Positions 42,087 to 54,600 of a DNA stretch of 64,000 nt are shown one piece after another. Source of the DNA: Siphonodentalium dalli (taxonomy: Eukaryota > Mollusca > Scaphopoda > Gadilida > Siphonodentaliidae); assembly GCA_032622095.1 (NCBI GenBank), contig CP136062.1, positions 140,944,351 to 141,008,350 of the forward strand, written 5' to 3'. Within the stretch, counting starts at the first letter, position 1, and every line of letters begins with the position of its first letter. The translations under genes were made by a program, and so were the position numbers. The notes beneath the pieces were generated by a model. It had not been told where the DNA came from. It saw nothing but the letters and a program-made list of their open reading frames with translations, and searched no databases.

Positions 42087-42725
42087 AAATCAATAATGGA
42101 AAATTGGTTAGTTTCTGAAGGGTTTAGATAGGCCCCTGCGAATCGGATTTTTTCTATCGAATCGAATACCGAATCAGGTAAATGGTATTCGATTTCGAAT
42201 CGAATTCGAATCGAATCAGACATTGTGTTGACATGTGAGGAGTTCATAAACAAAAGTAAATACTAATGAGAGAATTCATCGTACACACCGGCATTAATCC
42301 CTTGTGTGGGTTGTGGGATTGTCAACGGGACCTGATTCATTTTATCCACGGAAACAGCCGAATATGGACGATGTAATAGGGAAATAAGTTGGGTTTACTC
42401 AAAATCGGGAATGACACATCGGAACGAGTCACTTCCACCGCTGGTGGTGGTTGTTGTAGCTATATAATATCTATGTTATAATTGATATCACAACTTTTGT
42501 GTCCGACTAAAAGGTTCAAGGAACAGTCATGCTGTGAGCATAAGATTATAATCAAATGGCGATATCAATTCAAATCTTGATAGTGGGAAGCATATTTAAT
42601 AGCTCAGAGACTAGTATGCCGATCTGTGGGGCAGAAAATAAATTGATTCAACAATACCATCGTTATCTAAAGGTACTCAGAGTCATCACCTTGTTTCTAG
42701 CATTATAGACCCCATGTGATGGCAC

Positions 42726-43826
42726 TAGTGATGGGCGTTTACCGAGAAAACAATTCGGTTTCGGTTTTTAACAATAAACCGAAAACCGACCGACGCGATT
42801 CTGCTCAAACCGACATTCCGTTTTTTTATATGTTTATTTTTCACTTAAATCGACTTATTATACCTCCCCAGGTACTTATTAGTTGATATTGTTATCAAAT
42901 TATCGGCCTCTCTGATCAATATTATATCGGAATGTGTCCATTTCGTCTCAGATATGTGTTGTTATAATATCATAGGCGACTATTTTTGTTCTTTTTCAAA
43001 CATGGCCGAACAAAATAACGAACATGGTTCAACAAAAAGCCCTGTTTGGAGTTATTTTATGCGTCTAACTGGAGACGACTCCAAGAAATGTTGCTGCTTA
43101 ATATGTCATAAAAACGTCGCTTAAGCCAGAGTCTGTCTAACTATATGAATGCCGAACACAAGTCCAAATAAGGCGATAATCGCCAACCAAAAAAATGGAA
43201 GCATCTGCTAACTCGAAAACTAAACCAAGTAAATGGTATGAACACTTTGATCGTCTGGACATTCCGATGTGACATAATCTGGTAGAAGTTTGCAGCCATG
43301 TGCAGCTTGTAAACTATGTCGCAACATCACAGACATCAAAGCGATCACACATGCAGTCATTGAATGTGGGTCAATCATGCACGTGTCAAGAATTGTTACA
43401 GTCAGGTCAAGGACGCCCACTGGTTGTGATTTTGCTGCTGTTTGCGGTTGAATTCTCAGATACTAATTAATGCATATAATATGATAACTATGTTTTAAAC
43501 ATGTCAGAAAGGGATAAATAGTGAAGATGGGGGTGTTTATTTTTTAAAATACCGAATTGTATCATCTTATCGCGTTGGATTCAGTTTGCGTCGGCATTTT
43601 GTCCCATTGTTTACCTGTGATCGCATTTCCTTCCTCAAATATTCAACGTTATTGGGACATTATTGACTCTAATTACGGTTACTTTGAAAGTATATACTCA
43701 AATTGTATGTATTTCAGTCTAATTTCACTATCTAGTAAATAAAAAACCGAAAACCGAACCGAAACCGAGGTTTTTTCTCCCAGAAAAACCGAAACTGAAC
43801 GTAAAAATCAAAACCGGCCATCTCTA
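42726..43826 (+). mobile_element. BED-hAT element, diverged family member (1101 bp), nested
   Basis: Ends TAGTGATGGGCG and GGCCATCTCTA are flanked by exact 8-bp GATGGCAC (42718-42725 and 43827-43834). Subterminal TTCGGTTTCGGTTTTTA repeats mirror the 12 kb and 24 kb copies, but the body is diverged. Confidence 0.9.
43002..43124 (+). pseudogene. BED zinc-finger N-terminus of hAT transposase, truncated (diverged)
   Basis: Forty residues: MAEQNNEHGSTKSPVWSYFM then RLTGDDSKKCCCLICHKNVA. SPVWSYF and CLIC correspond to SPVWKYF and CNIC of the other two remnants. The reading frame stops at the same functional place, right after the CxxC half-finger. Confidence 0.78.
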
Positions 43827-44058
43827 GATGGCACAATAGTGTTATTCCGTCAACGGGCGAGCCGACGAATCGTGTGTGTGCGACAGGAAACTGGTAAAAA
43901 CGCTGACCGTAAAGGACATCATTTGACTCAACCGTTGGCGAGAATGCCGCGAGATATTCGATTCGAAAACAACGTCAACAAGATTCGAAATAAAATTGAA
44001 TCGAATCGCAGGAACGATTCGAAATTTCGAATCGAATTCGAATATTCGCAGGGCCCTA

Positions 44059-44892
44059 ATTTAGAATGACCAAGTTCTACATGTAGGTTATCATTTATGA
44101 TTATGCCAATAGCAATGCGTCATGCCATTGAATGGCAATGGACGGTTTCTTCAAAGTTCTTGAGTTCAAGTTCAACGAGTCTAAGTTTTATAAAGTAATC
44201 TAACCGTTAAAAACTTACAATAGTCAATACTGCAAAAGTTTAGAATAAAAGTTATATTAGTAGGCTAGATTTATCGTCTACGACCACTACTGTGTTCTTC
44301 TAAGTTCTAAAGGTGAAATGAGCTCGGATACTTAAAATTGAAACGTAAATATCGACACGTGCGATTATTCGAAAGCACTTCGAGGGAGGAACGAACTAAT
44401 ATAAAATTCCGGTAAACTAATTGAATTTGAAAGTGTTTTAACTTAAAAAAATTCCTACATATCCAAAATACAACTAAAATTAATATTATTTACAATAGCA
44501 TTAATATTTTTAGAATATCAATGTTACTGTTAGTAGCTTTCATGTTATCCGGAAATTTTCGGTAATTCGTTTCGGTTACTCATAAATATTTCCAGAACCA
44601 TTTTTATATTTTGTCACGTGTTTTCTGAAAAAATTGAAAACATTTTGCCTTCAATTATCTCAAGTATTCACTTACCTATTCTGACAACCCATATATATAG
44701 CTAGAGAATATTGAAACATCCAGTAGTTCACCAGTTGTTATAAGTTTTCACGTGCGTTAACTTGTGATAATTTTAGTTACAATTTTTAATTCCCTAAATT
44801 CGCGATACGTATGTACTTTATTTCAGACACGAGTGACGAGGTCCATTATATAAGTTAAATTATAAATAATAAATAAACAATTTAAAACAAAA
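44059..44892. other. AT-rich stretch after the LINE ORF1 end
   Basis: This would be the 3' side of the broken ORF1 at 44893. No reverse transcriptase motif or other ORF was recognised. Confidence 0.45.
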
Positions 44893-44995
44893 TTAAGCAC
44901 GTAAGATGCATGCAGTTCCACAAACACGATCACATCTTGCAACATAAAATTTACGGACTAATGCATTCGTAGGCCATCTAGTTGATTCCAGAAAA
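44893..44995 (-). pseudogene. LINE ORF1-like gene, C-terminal fragment
   Basis: The minus-strand frame ESTRWPTNALVRKFYVARCD then RVCGTACILRA and TAA has the WPxxALVRKFY pattern that closes ORF1 proteins of many animal LINEs, directly after an SSFRV segment. That segment lies on the far side of the 44996-48145 insertion. Together with 48146-48677, 62409-62537 and 63818-64000 it makes one gene. Confidence 0.7.
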
Positions 44996-45086
44996 GTGTT
45001 CAGCAGTCCAACTTAGACACTACACCGCAAAAATGTCTGGTCCAAACTGCCCATTTTAGCGGCTGATGGCCCCCATTGACCTGGTG

Positions 45087-46399
45087 GGGAACATTTCTCT
45101 ATTCCGAAGGTTCGCTATTCCGAAGGTTCACTATTCCGAAGGTTCATTACTCCGAAGGTTCGCTATTCCGAAGGTTCTCTATTCCGAACGATTTGTTTTT
45201 TTAAAGGTTAATTCTATATTCAAGTATTGAGAGGGTTCTTTATCACGAAGACTCTTTTTTATGAAGGAAATAACTTAAAACATTGAAACAATAAATGTTA
45301 TTTTTTATTTTTTCGCGGGTTTCCCAGGAGGTGGGGAAATTTTAGACACCCACCCCGAAACCCGAAAGCTTTATGTTGGTCCCCTCTGTAAAAACGACCA
45401 ACCGCTCTATATTGGTCCCTTCTTTGAAAGACCAAATTAAATATTACTTCCTGTTAACAAACATGTGCAAGACAAATATTTTCTTGGCTGATAATTATGC
45501 GATAATCAGCAGTAATCGGCGATAATCTCAACTAAATTGAACTCTAAGCAATCAACAAAGGTAGAATATGATGTGATTATATTGGTAAATTTATAACCCA
45601 GCCTAGTCATCTCTGTGAGTAGATGAAAAATATGTTGAATCCCCTGGAATGACAACAAAAAATAACTAGGGCCAGTGTTAGGGCCTATAATAGAATAAAA
45701 AATTACACAAAATTAAATTTATCTTTTTTTCAGACATCAACCAGCATCAACTAGTAGGCCTAGAGCCTATAGTAATACCAAAAAGGAAAATGTGCATATG
45801 AACCAGTGTATGAATTAGCTTTTATGTATGCCTGCATGACCACCGACCCGACTTCGCATTTCGACTTAGGACTGTTGAAAATATGTCAATGAAAAAAAAA
45901 TGCAAAAAAAGTGGTCAAAAACTTTTTTCGGCCTCGGGTACACACCCCCCCCACCTCATGTCTCGTAAACAAATTAAGTGGGCCTTGAATGTTTATGTTT
46001 TTTTTTTTAAATACAGATTGCCAGTTCGGAAAAACTATATCTCTTACATGTAGTTTATTTCAGTCGTCGTGTTTTTAACTTTCCATAATGAACGATAAAC
46101 TGATACTCTTTTCTTGCTATTAATAACCGATATCTAGGACAATTTGGCAATTAGAAGTGGATGTATAAATGTACTATATATGAATACTAGCGTAATCGTA
46201 TTTTTCATTCCTCGTGTGGTTTTTGTGGTGGGGTGCAAATTTTGATTCATTTCTGGTTAAATACTCCCAGAATAGAAAACCTTCGGAATAGCGAACCTTC
46301 GGAATAATGAACCTTTGGAATAGGGAACCTTCGGAATAATGAACCTTCGGAATAGCGAACCTTCGGAATAATGAACCTTCGGAATAGAGAACCCTACCC
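45087..46399. mobile_element. MULE-like element with inverted 17-bp minisatellite ends (1313 bp)
   Basis: Ends GGGAACATTTCTCTATTCCG and the complement of GGGTAGGGTTCTCTATTCCG lead into arrays of CTATTCCGAAGGTTCGC units (45103-45190 and, inverted, 46270-46390). The flanks are an exact 9-bp GACCTGGTG (45078-45086 and 46400-46408). GGG ends, long inverted repeats and a 9-bp duplication fit Mutator-like elements. The other arm of the surrounding repeat (48050-48085) shows the uninterrupted site. No transposase. Confidence 0.82.
45341..45985 (+). repeat. Repeat family B, copy 2 (uninterrupted)
   Basis: Near-identical to 11268-11778 and then 13708-13820, without the 1.9-kb insert present there. 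It lies inside the MULE-like element. Confidence 0.8.
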
Positions 46400-46724
46400 G
46401 ACCTGGTGAGTGTTATCTGAACAAACACAAATTACTACTAAAGAAAACAAAATATCAACAAAATAAGCCTTGATATATAATAAACATGACTGGTATAAAT
46501 TTACCTTTGGTAAGCATAGCATAATCCAAGAAATCTCAATGTTTACACATTGTATCCTAGAATGACACACAGAAATGGTGAATCCCCAAAAAAGTTCCAG
46601 GAAAGACATCACATGTTTTTGGGAAAACCGGGGTCAACATCTTGTGTGGCAGGGAATATTTTGGGGGAATTTCCACTTTTGACCAATGACATGGTCTGAT
46701 CCTTTCCATGTGACTTTTTACGGG

Positions 46725-47835
46725 AGCGGGTCGATTCGGTCCAGGGCTCTTTCGGCCTTGGACATTTCGGTCCAGGGCTCTTTCGGCCGGGCTTGTTCGG
46801 CCCCTATTCAATTCGGGTAATTAGGTAGTGTGGGTGTTAATTGGACGGCATGTTAATTGCCTTTGATTTGGGACCGGTCTTGTGATGACAATGGAGATTA
46901 TGTTTGTAATTAACGTTTTATTGGCAACAATAGTAATGGCTATATATACATAGTAATTAACACGGCAACAAATTCGAACAATAACGTGATATGAATATAT
47001 GATGAAAGATACAAACATTTATTGATTAAAAACAAGTTAAAACAGTAAATATATACAGTTTACATGATAAAACATATGATTATTTAATGATTAAAAACAA
47101 GATAAAACATGGAAAAATCAGTCAATACATTATTTATTTATAAATATTAAAATTTGCGTAGGTCTTCTTCTTTCTTCTTTATTTCTTGGATTGGTCGTTC
47201 TTGTAGATCGCGTTCACTTCCTTCAGAAATTAGGTTGTCTTGATGGTGCCGTCTTTGTATGATGCCCATATATATAGCGCCTCAAGGTCTCTGTCAATCT
47301 TTGTGTACTTCTGCTTTATGTCGGTTTCGTGGTCCCTCGCTGCTACAGCTACCTCGATATGTGCAGCTTCTTTTTGGAGCCCTTGGATGAGCGGGTAGAA
47401 AGACAATCTTGTTGTGATTGCATGAACAAGTCTCAACTCACCAACCGAGTGATTCTCAACTCAGATCAATCACCGTTTTATCTTGTCCAAACAAACATGC
47501 CAGAAGCCGTTCCGAGTGTAAAAAGGTAGATACATGTACCAATCTATATAGAAACATATATCTACAACTTTATTATCAACTTGTCTTTCTCACAGACAAA
47601 TCACAGGTAAGAATATTAAATCAAATCATAAGATCAATATATATAATATAAACTAGAGCAATGCTATTGATATTAAACGCTTTATTATAATAATAAAATA
47701 ACATACAAAAGAAAATTATATATAAACATCCAAATATCCTACTGATAAAAACATTTTTAGATGAGACTATTCGGCCCAAACCATGGGCCGAACAAGCCCG
47801 GTCGAACCAGCCCTGGACCGAATCGACCCCGACCC
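46725..47835. mobile_element. TIR element (about 1.1 kb) with TCGATTCGGTCCAGGGCT ends
   Basis: 46725-46805 and 47770-47835 are inverted (GGGTCGATTCGGTCCAGGGC, GGGCTTGTTCGGCCC). It is GC-rich at the ends and AT-rich within. GGG starts suggest a MULE-like class, but the flanks match only loosely. It contains the ORF at 47230-47436. Confidence 0.65.
47230..47436 (-). CDS. Unrecognised 68-residue ORF in TIR element
   Basis: The frame includes QGLQKEAAHIEVAVAARDHE and TKIDRDLEALYIWASYKDGT. Its composition (amphipathic, Lys/Glu/Asp-rich, no low complexity) looks more protein-like than the other ORFs of similar size here. It has no ATG at the start (first codon TTG after a stop) and no splice signals that I would trust. 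It could be an exon of a captured gene or chance. Confidence 0.25.
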   Translation of the reverse strand: MRLVHAITTRLSFYPLIQGLQKEAAHIEVAVAARDHETDIKQKYTKIDRDLEALYIWASYKDGTIKTT

Positions 47836-48145
47836 CTTTTGACCTGGTCACTGCCTGATGACATCACCTGTTATACCACATGTTCAAGATGGCACTCCAT
47901 TTTTCGAAATGGAATTAATGTTTTTATTTTGGATTATGCTATGCTTACCAAAGGTAAATTTATACCAGTCATGTTTATTATATATCTATAAGAAAATATC
48001 AAGGCTTATTTTGTTGATATTTTGTTTTATTTAGTAGTAATTTGTGTTTGTTCAGATAACACTCAGCAGGTCAATGGGGGCCATCAGCCGCTAAAATGGG
48101 CAGTTTGGACTGGACATTTTTGCGACGTAGTGTCTAGTCCAACTG

Positions 48146-48677
48146 AACTTGATACATCTACTCTAAATGAAGAATAGCTGTCATGTTTCGTCACTAATTT
48201 ATGGCAGTTCACAACAACTGTATTAAATTCATCCCGGACATAGTCAACAACATTTTTCACAGTGGTATCTGGCGTTAATCGGGAAAGAAATATTGAGAAG
48301 GTGGAGTGTGATTTCACTGTCTTCAAATTGGCTGACTCTGCGCGATGATCTAATAACAAGGCTTCGTCTTGTCCTTGATGACCGTGAGTTTCTGTTGTCT
48401 GGCAGAGAGTATCGTTCAGTCATAATAGGTGTTTTCAAGACTTCAGCATACGTTGTCTTACTTCTACTCTTCGTAGTTGACCACTCATTCTCTGTGCTAT
48501 TTACCGATGTACATAATCCTTTCTGTCGCGTCTCCACAGATGATAGGGAAGTCTCATTTTCACGGCGTGTAGGCCTACAATGATCTGCTGCAATCCAACC
48601 AGGAGCGATAAATTTGGTTTTCCATTTACTCTCGTTATTAGAGACAGTTACTGGCATTTGCATTCCCTCTGCATTAT
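48146..48677 (-). pseudogene. LINE ORF1-like gene, middle fragment (frameshifted)
   Basis: The minus frame from 48663 reads MQMPVTVSNNESKWKTKF, ..TTYAEVLKTP..; after a shift near 48355 it continues in another frame as TFSIFLSRLTPDTTVKNVVD and HDSYSSFRVDVSS. FLSRLxPxTT...V..Y and YSSFRV are typical of the domain near the end of ORF1 proteins in L2/CR1-related LINEs. The right edge is the tandem-array insertion at 48678; the left edge is the 48145 element end. Confidence 0.75.
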
Positions 48678-51600
48678 TATCTCAACTTACTTTGTAAGTT
48701 TGAGCTATTGCCATGGGTTGGCGTCCGTCGTCCGTGTGTGCGTGTGTCCGTCAACAATTTCCTTTCCCGCGGGCTACAGGTCATACCTTTGGTCTGATCT
48801 TTATGAAATTTTTCTTGAATGTTGATATTGACATGTAGATGGGAACGAGCCATTTTGGTGTCATTCGGCAAAAAAACATGGCCGCCAGCAGCCATTTTGG
48901 ATTTCAAAATTCAATCCATTGGCGCGGGCTACAGGTCATACTGCTCGTCTGATCATCATGAAATTTGTCATAGATGTTAATATTGACATGTAGATGGGAA
49001 CGAGTCATTTTGGGGTCGTTCGGCCAAAAAACATGGCTGCCAGCAGCCATCTTGGATTTTACTCTTTGCATGACTAAATCCTTTGGCGCGGGCTACAGGT
49101 CGTAGCTTTGGTAAAATCTTCATGAAATTTGTCATGGATGTTAACAATGACATGTAGATGGGAACGAGTTGTTTTGGGATCATTCGGCCAAAAAACATGG
49201 CCGCCAGCGGCCATTTTGGGTTTCAAAATTAAATCCATTGGCGCGGGCTACAGGTCATACTGCTCGTCAGATCATCATGAAATTTGTCATGGATGTTAAT
49301 ATTGACATGTAGATGGGAACGAGTCATTTTGGGGTCGTTCGGCCAAAAAACATGGCCACCAGCAGCCATCTTGGATTTTACTCTTTGCATGACTAAATCC
49401 TTTGGCACGGGCTACAGGTCGTAGCTTTGGTGAGATCTTCATGAAATTTGTTATGGATGTTAACAATGACATGTAGATGGGAACGAGTCATTTTGGGGTC
49501 ATTCGGCATGAAAAAACATGGCCGCCAGCAGCCATCTTGGATTTTAATCTTTGCATGACTAAATCCTTTGGCGCGGGCTACAGGTCGTAGCTTTGGTTAG
49601 ATCTTCATGAAATTTGTCATGGATGTTAACAATGACATGTAGATGGGAACGAGTCATTTTGGGGTCATTCGGCCAAAAAACATGGCTGCCAGCAGCCATC
49701 TTGGATTTTACTCTATGCATGACTAAATCCTTTGGCGCGGCCTACAGGTCGTAGCTTTGGTCAGACCTTCATGAAATTTGTCATGGATGTTAACAATGAC
49801 GTGTAGATGGGAACGAGTCGTTTTGGGGTCATTCGGCCAAAAAACCTGGCCGCCAGCAGCCATCTTGGATTTTACTCTTTGTATGACTAAATCCTTTGGC
49901 GCGGGGCTACAGGTCGTACCTTTGGTCCGATCTTTATGAAATTTGTCATGAATGTTGACATTGTCATGTAGATGGGAACGAATCATTTTGGGGTCAATCG
50001 GCCAAAAAACATGGCCACCAGCGGCCATTTTGGATTTCAAAATTCAATCCATTGGCGCGGGCTACAGGTCATACTGCTCGTCTGATCATCATGAAATTTG
50101 TCATGGATGTTAATATTGACATGTAGATGGGAACGAATCATTTTGGGGTTGTTTGGCCAAAAAACATGGCCACCAGCAGCCATCTTGGATTTTACTCTTT
50201 GCATGACTAAATCCTTTGGCACGGGCTACAGGTCGTAGCTTTGGTCAGATCTTCATGAAATTTGTCATGGATGTTAACAATGACATGTAGATGGGAACGA
50301 GTCATTTTGGGGTCATTCGGCATGAAAAAACATGGCCGCCAGCAGCCATCTTGGATTTTAATCTTTGGATGACTAAATCCTTTGGCGCGGGCTACAGGTC
50401 GTAGCTTTTGTTAGATCTTCATGAAATTTGTCATGGATGTTAACAATGACATGTAGATGGGAACGAGTCATTTTGGGGTCATTCGGCCAAAAAACATGGC
50501 TGCCAGCAGCCATCTTGGATTTTACTCTTTGTATGACTAAATCCTTTGGCGCGGGGCTACAGGTCGTACCTTTGGTCCGATCTTTATGAAATTTGTCATG
50601 GATGTTAATATTGACATGTAGATGGGAACGAATCATTTTGGGGTTGTTTGGCCAAAAAACATGGCCACCAGCAGCCATCTTGGATTTTACTCTTTGCATG
50701 ACTAAATCCTTTGGCACGGGCTACAGGTCGTAGCTTTGGTCAGATCTTCATGATATTTCATATGGATGTTAACAATAACATGTAAATGGGAACGAGTCAT
50801 TTTGGGGTCATTCGGAAAAAAAACATGGCCACCAGCGGCCATCTTTGATTTCAAAATTTAATCCATTAGCATGGGCCACAGGTCGTACTCTTCGTCTGAT
50901 CATCATGAAATTTGTCATGGATGTTAATATTGACATGTAGATGGGAACGAGTAATTTTGGGGTCATTCGGCCAAAAAACATGGCCGTCAGCAGCCATCTT
51001 GGATTTTACTCTTTGTATGACTAAATTCTTTAGCACGGGCTACAGGTCGTACCTTTAGTCTGATCATCATAAAAATTTTCATGGATGTTAACAATGACAT
51101 GTAGATGGGAACGAGTCATTTTGGGGTCATTCGGCCAAAAAACATGGCCGCCAGCAGCCATCTTGGATTTTACTCTTTGTATGACTAATTCCTTTAGCAC
51201 GGGCTACAGGTCGTACCTTTAGTCTGATCATCATAAAATTTGTCATGAATGTTAACAATGACATGTAGATGGGAACGAGTCATTTTTGGGGTCATTCGGC
51301 CAAATAACATGGCCACCAGCAGCCATCTTGGATTTTACTCTTTGTATGACTAAATCCTTTAGCACGGACTACAGGTCATACCTTGAGTCTGATCATGATG
51401 AAATTTTTCATGGCTGTTGAAATTGGAATGTAGATGGGAACAAGTCATTTTGGGGTCTTTCGGACGAAAAACATGGCCACCAGCGGCCATCTTTGATTTC
51501 AAAATTCAATCCATTAGCACGGGCTACAGGTCGTACTGTTCGTCTGATCATCATGAAATTTGTCATGGATGTTAATATTGACATGTAGATGGGAACGATT

Positions 51601-54600
51601 AATTTTTGGTCATTCGGCCGAAAATATGGCCGCAGCAGCCATCTTGGATTATACATTTTGTATGACTAAATCCTTTAGCACGGGCTACAGGTCGTACCTT
51701 TAGTCTGCACGCCCGATAACCCTATAGGCTGGTGGCTGTGGGTAGGCATATTGCTGTAGTGATATTGTGTGGCGGTTTTCACATGTGTGCTCAGAATTTT
51801 AGGAAAATCATAAATTCTGAAATCCACCCGGCGAGAACGCTTATGGCATTAGATAGGACCATGACTGGTGTATTCATACACCATTTGTGATAGCCGTGTG
51901 CCTTTAGATATATTTTTTATTACTTAATTTGTCGAATTTTACAACCGGTTTTTGTCGTTTATCAAAGAAACTACATAATATAAATGGTAGAAATCTCGAT
52001 ATGTAGGCTTCATGTACACATGTCACTAGATGCACATTCCACTGATACAATGAAACCAAAATCCACAATAAAAGACATATTTTTCGTGGGAAAATATCGA
52101 TTTTCCTGAGTGTCATATCACAAATTTATGACAGGCATATTGCCTCCGCAGATAGGCTCATGGCAAAGCACAAACTTGTTATGATAGGCAAGTGGCATTG
52201 TTGATGGGCACGTGGTAAATATTGACCAAGCTCCAATTTAGCACTTTAAAGCCAACAATATGCAACTTCTGGCATATATTATTTTATAAATACACTCTGG
52301 AATGATTATTCATTCATATAAAATAGACACATAAAATAGAACAACACATATGTGTGCATTACGTGAAAATTAACGCACGAGTTTGTTACGCGGAATGTTA
52401 CAACGTTACAACGATGGGGCGCGAGTTGTAACTTGCAGCATAATTTAATTTTCTCACCACGCACACATAATGTGTGGTTGTGTTTTATTACACACCCACT
52501 AGAACTATTCAACATCGAGATTTAGCGTTTATTGATTCGTTTCTGTCGTAATTTATAGCCATTTTTATCAAACTGATAGGCGACTTTATTAATAAAGTTT
52601 GTAGTTCTTGTTCAAAAGATAAAGTTGACGTAATTTGTGACTCGTGACGTCGACGTTTTCCGTATTGTATACGTGTTGAATACGTTGGTAAAGATATTGT
52701 ATGGGCTACACTGATCAATATAAGAAAATTAACACAATAGGTGTACCATATAGTACTTTACCACTTCCGCAGTCGACCAATGCCCAGCATGAGTATGGCG
52801 TTTATACAGGGTATGAGACTGTAAAGGAGTTGTCCAGCACTAACAGGTGACCAAAACTATATTTGAGAGTGTAAAATATAAAATATGGGAAAGCAGTGCA
52901 TATGTGTCTTCGTAACGAGTTTCCTACAAATTGTTACAAATTTTTGAGAACTACGTAAATATATGTGTAAATATATTTGTCCTCTATAGACTCGAAAACG
53001 GCTGCACCGATTGGGCTCAAACTTCCCATCTAAGGGTAAAAACCCACGGGAATGGTCGTCGCGGCGTTTTGGAGAAGCTCAGAGCACCCGTTCTCCACTC
53101 TCAGTCACAAAAACGTCACTTCGTGGTTAATCGCGTTGATAGTTAAAGAGCGTTCCTATCCGCAGTGTCATTGATAAAGAGCTTATGTGTGTAATGTGAT
53201 TCTTACGTCTGGGTCTGGGCGTGTGCGTTTAAGACTGTATCCAGACATGAGCGTGTTGTGTGACGACATTCCCAACACCAAGCAGGGACAAATACCTATT
53301 AGCCAGCATCAAGGCGAGTCTTGTGACGTATTAATTCAAATGCTTTCGATCAAACAATATTCTCTGTCGCACTCATATTTCGTCATCTCTACGAATCCAC
53401 TGCATTCGACCTATTTTTAGAACGCAACACATGGTACCATAATTACGTCGCGTTGGTGATGGGGTGCACGGCGGGATTAATTTAAATATGTCATGTTGGT
53501 AACAATATCTAGCCGAGAATTCCTCAAACATACAGACGAATGCGAACAGCAAATTTAAAAATTGGTCACTTGACCTCCCAATGAATTCCAGGGAATGCGT
53601 GCCCATTATCGGGCCATTGTGTGTGTCGCGGTCGCGCAATTTTAACACTTTCGAGGTAAATACACGTGGTTGTGAATTACGTCACGCCACGTGGATCCAG
53701 GCGGAAGTTAACCTGACCCTTCCGATGCCGCGTACGTTATTTTTGACTGACCGCAGTGCCCGATCCGCCGAATGTGAACATGTTATCAACTGTTATGGCA
53801 GTCCGTGGCCCACGGCAGTCAATTGCCGTGTCGAATATTGAAGCCTACTGATCAATTCAAGGTCAAATCGGGTAAAACTGGCGGATTTCGACGAAATTTT
53901 ACACCTAGGTGCAGCATACGTGTCTCGGAAGCTGTTGCAATTGCTTTCTCGAACAAAGCCATGAGACGAACCACGCCAGTGGCTGGCTAACCTGTTCTTT
54001 CGCAGATCGCCAAAATAAAACCGGCTATAAATGGTAGCTATATTATCTATATGTAGTGGACCATGACCATTCAGCCTGAAAACTGCACAAAGCTGGCATG
54101 GCTCATTTTTTTACATTAAAATATGCTGAATAGCTATACTTTCCCCATTTTCAATTAAAACCCCATTTTGCAAGTTTGTCACAGTTAAAACGTTTTACAT
54201 TACAACTGCCAGTATTTAGTTCTTGGAAATAAGTAGTGTATGTTTCCTGACTCATGGACGATGTGAATTTACAACACTGTGAATAATATAGCATCACAAA
54301 GGCGTTTTTCTCAGACTAAAACCACTATTGATCATTGTGCTACATGCGTGTCTGTGTTTGCCATATGTCTATCCTCTCGGTATTTGGCTATTCAATATGC
54401 CTACCACAAAATATTGACGGGACAGTATGTCAAATAGCTTTTTTTAACTGAAAAATGCATTATTTGAGTTCGCAGTTATGTTTGTCTTGTCACTGAGATA
54501 TTATACCACATGTATCCACGAAAATAACTTACAAATCGACATGCTGAGCAAATTTGGGAGTTTGTTTACTTTGAAAGTTTGAAAAAGTCGACAAAATCCG

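Larger units (their letters stand above)
42129..44058. mobile_element. TIR element rich in ATTCGAATCGAAT, split by a BED-hAT copy
   Basis: Ends TAGGCCCCTGCGAAT and ATTCGCAGGGCCCTA are inverted repeats. Both ends carry dense TCGAATCGAATTCGAA arrays. The flanks share TTTAGA (imperfect 8-bp duplication). Without the nested element about 820 bp remain. The end type suggests hAT. Confidence 0.75.
44996..48145. mobile_element. Inverted-repeat element in LINE ORF1, carrying two further elements
   Basis: The arms are 44996-45086 plus 46409-46535 (left) and 47932-48145 (right), about 215 bp each: GACACTAC, CGCAAAAATGTC, AACTGCCCATTTTAGCGGCT, GTTATCTGAACAAACACAAA. The left arm is split by the 45087-46399 element. 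The ends (AGTCCAACTTAGACAC / GTCTAGTCCAACT) sit exactly at the break in the ORF1 frame. I could not fix the target duplication. Confidence 0.75.

Noticed and set aside
45080..46395. CRISPR-like look of the 17-bp repeats
   Set aside because: Units are contiguous with no unique spacers, in inverted blocks at transposon ends, in an animal genome.
53187..53990. ORFs in the CG-richer part of the 51.7-54.8 kb element
   Set aside because: Short, overlapping on both strands, and without a recognisable domain; kept only as an unexplained region in the findings.
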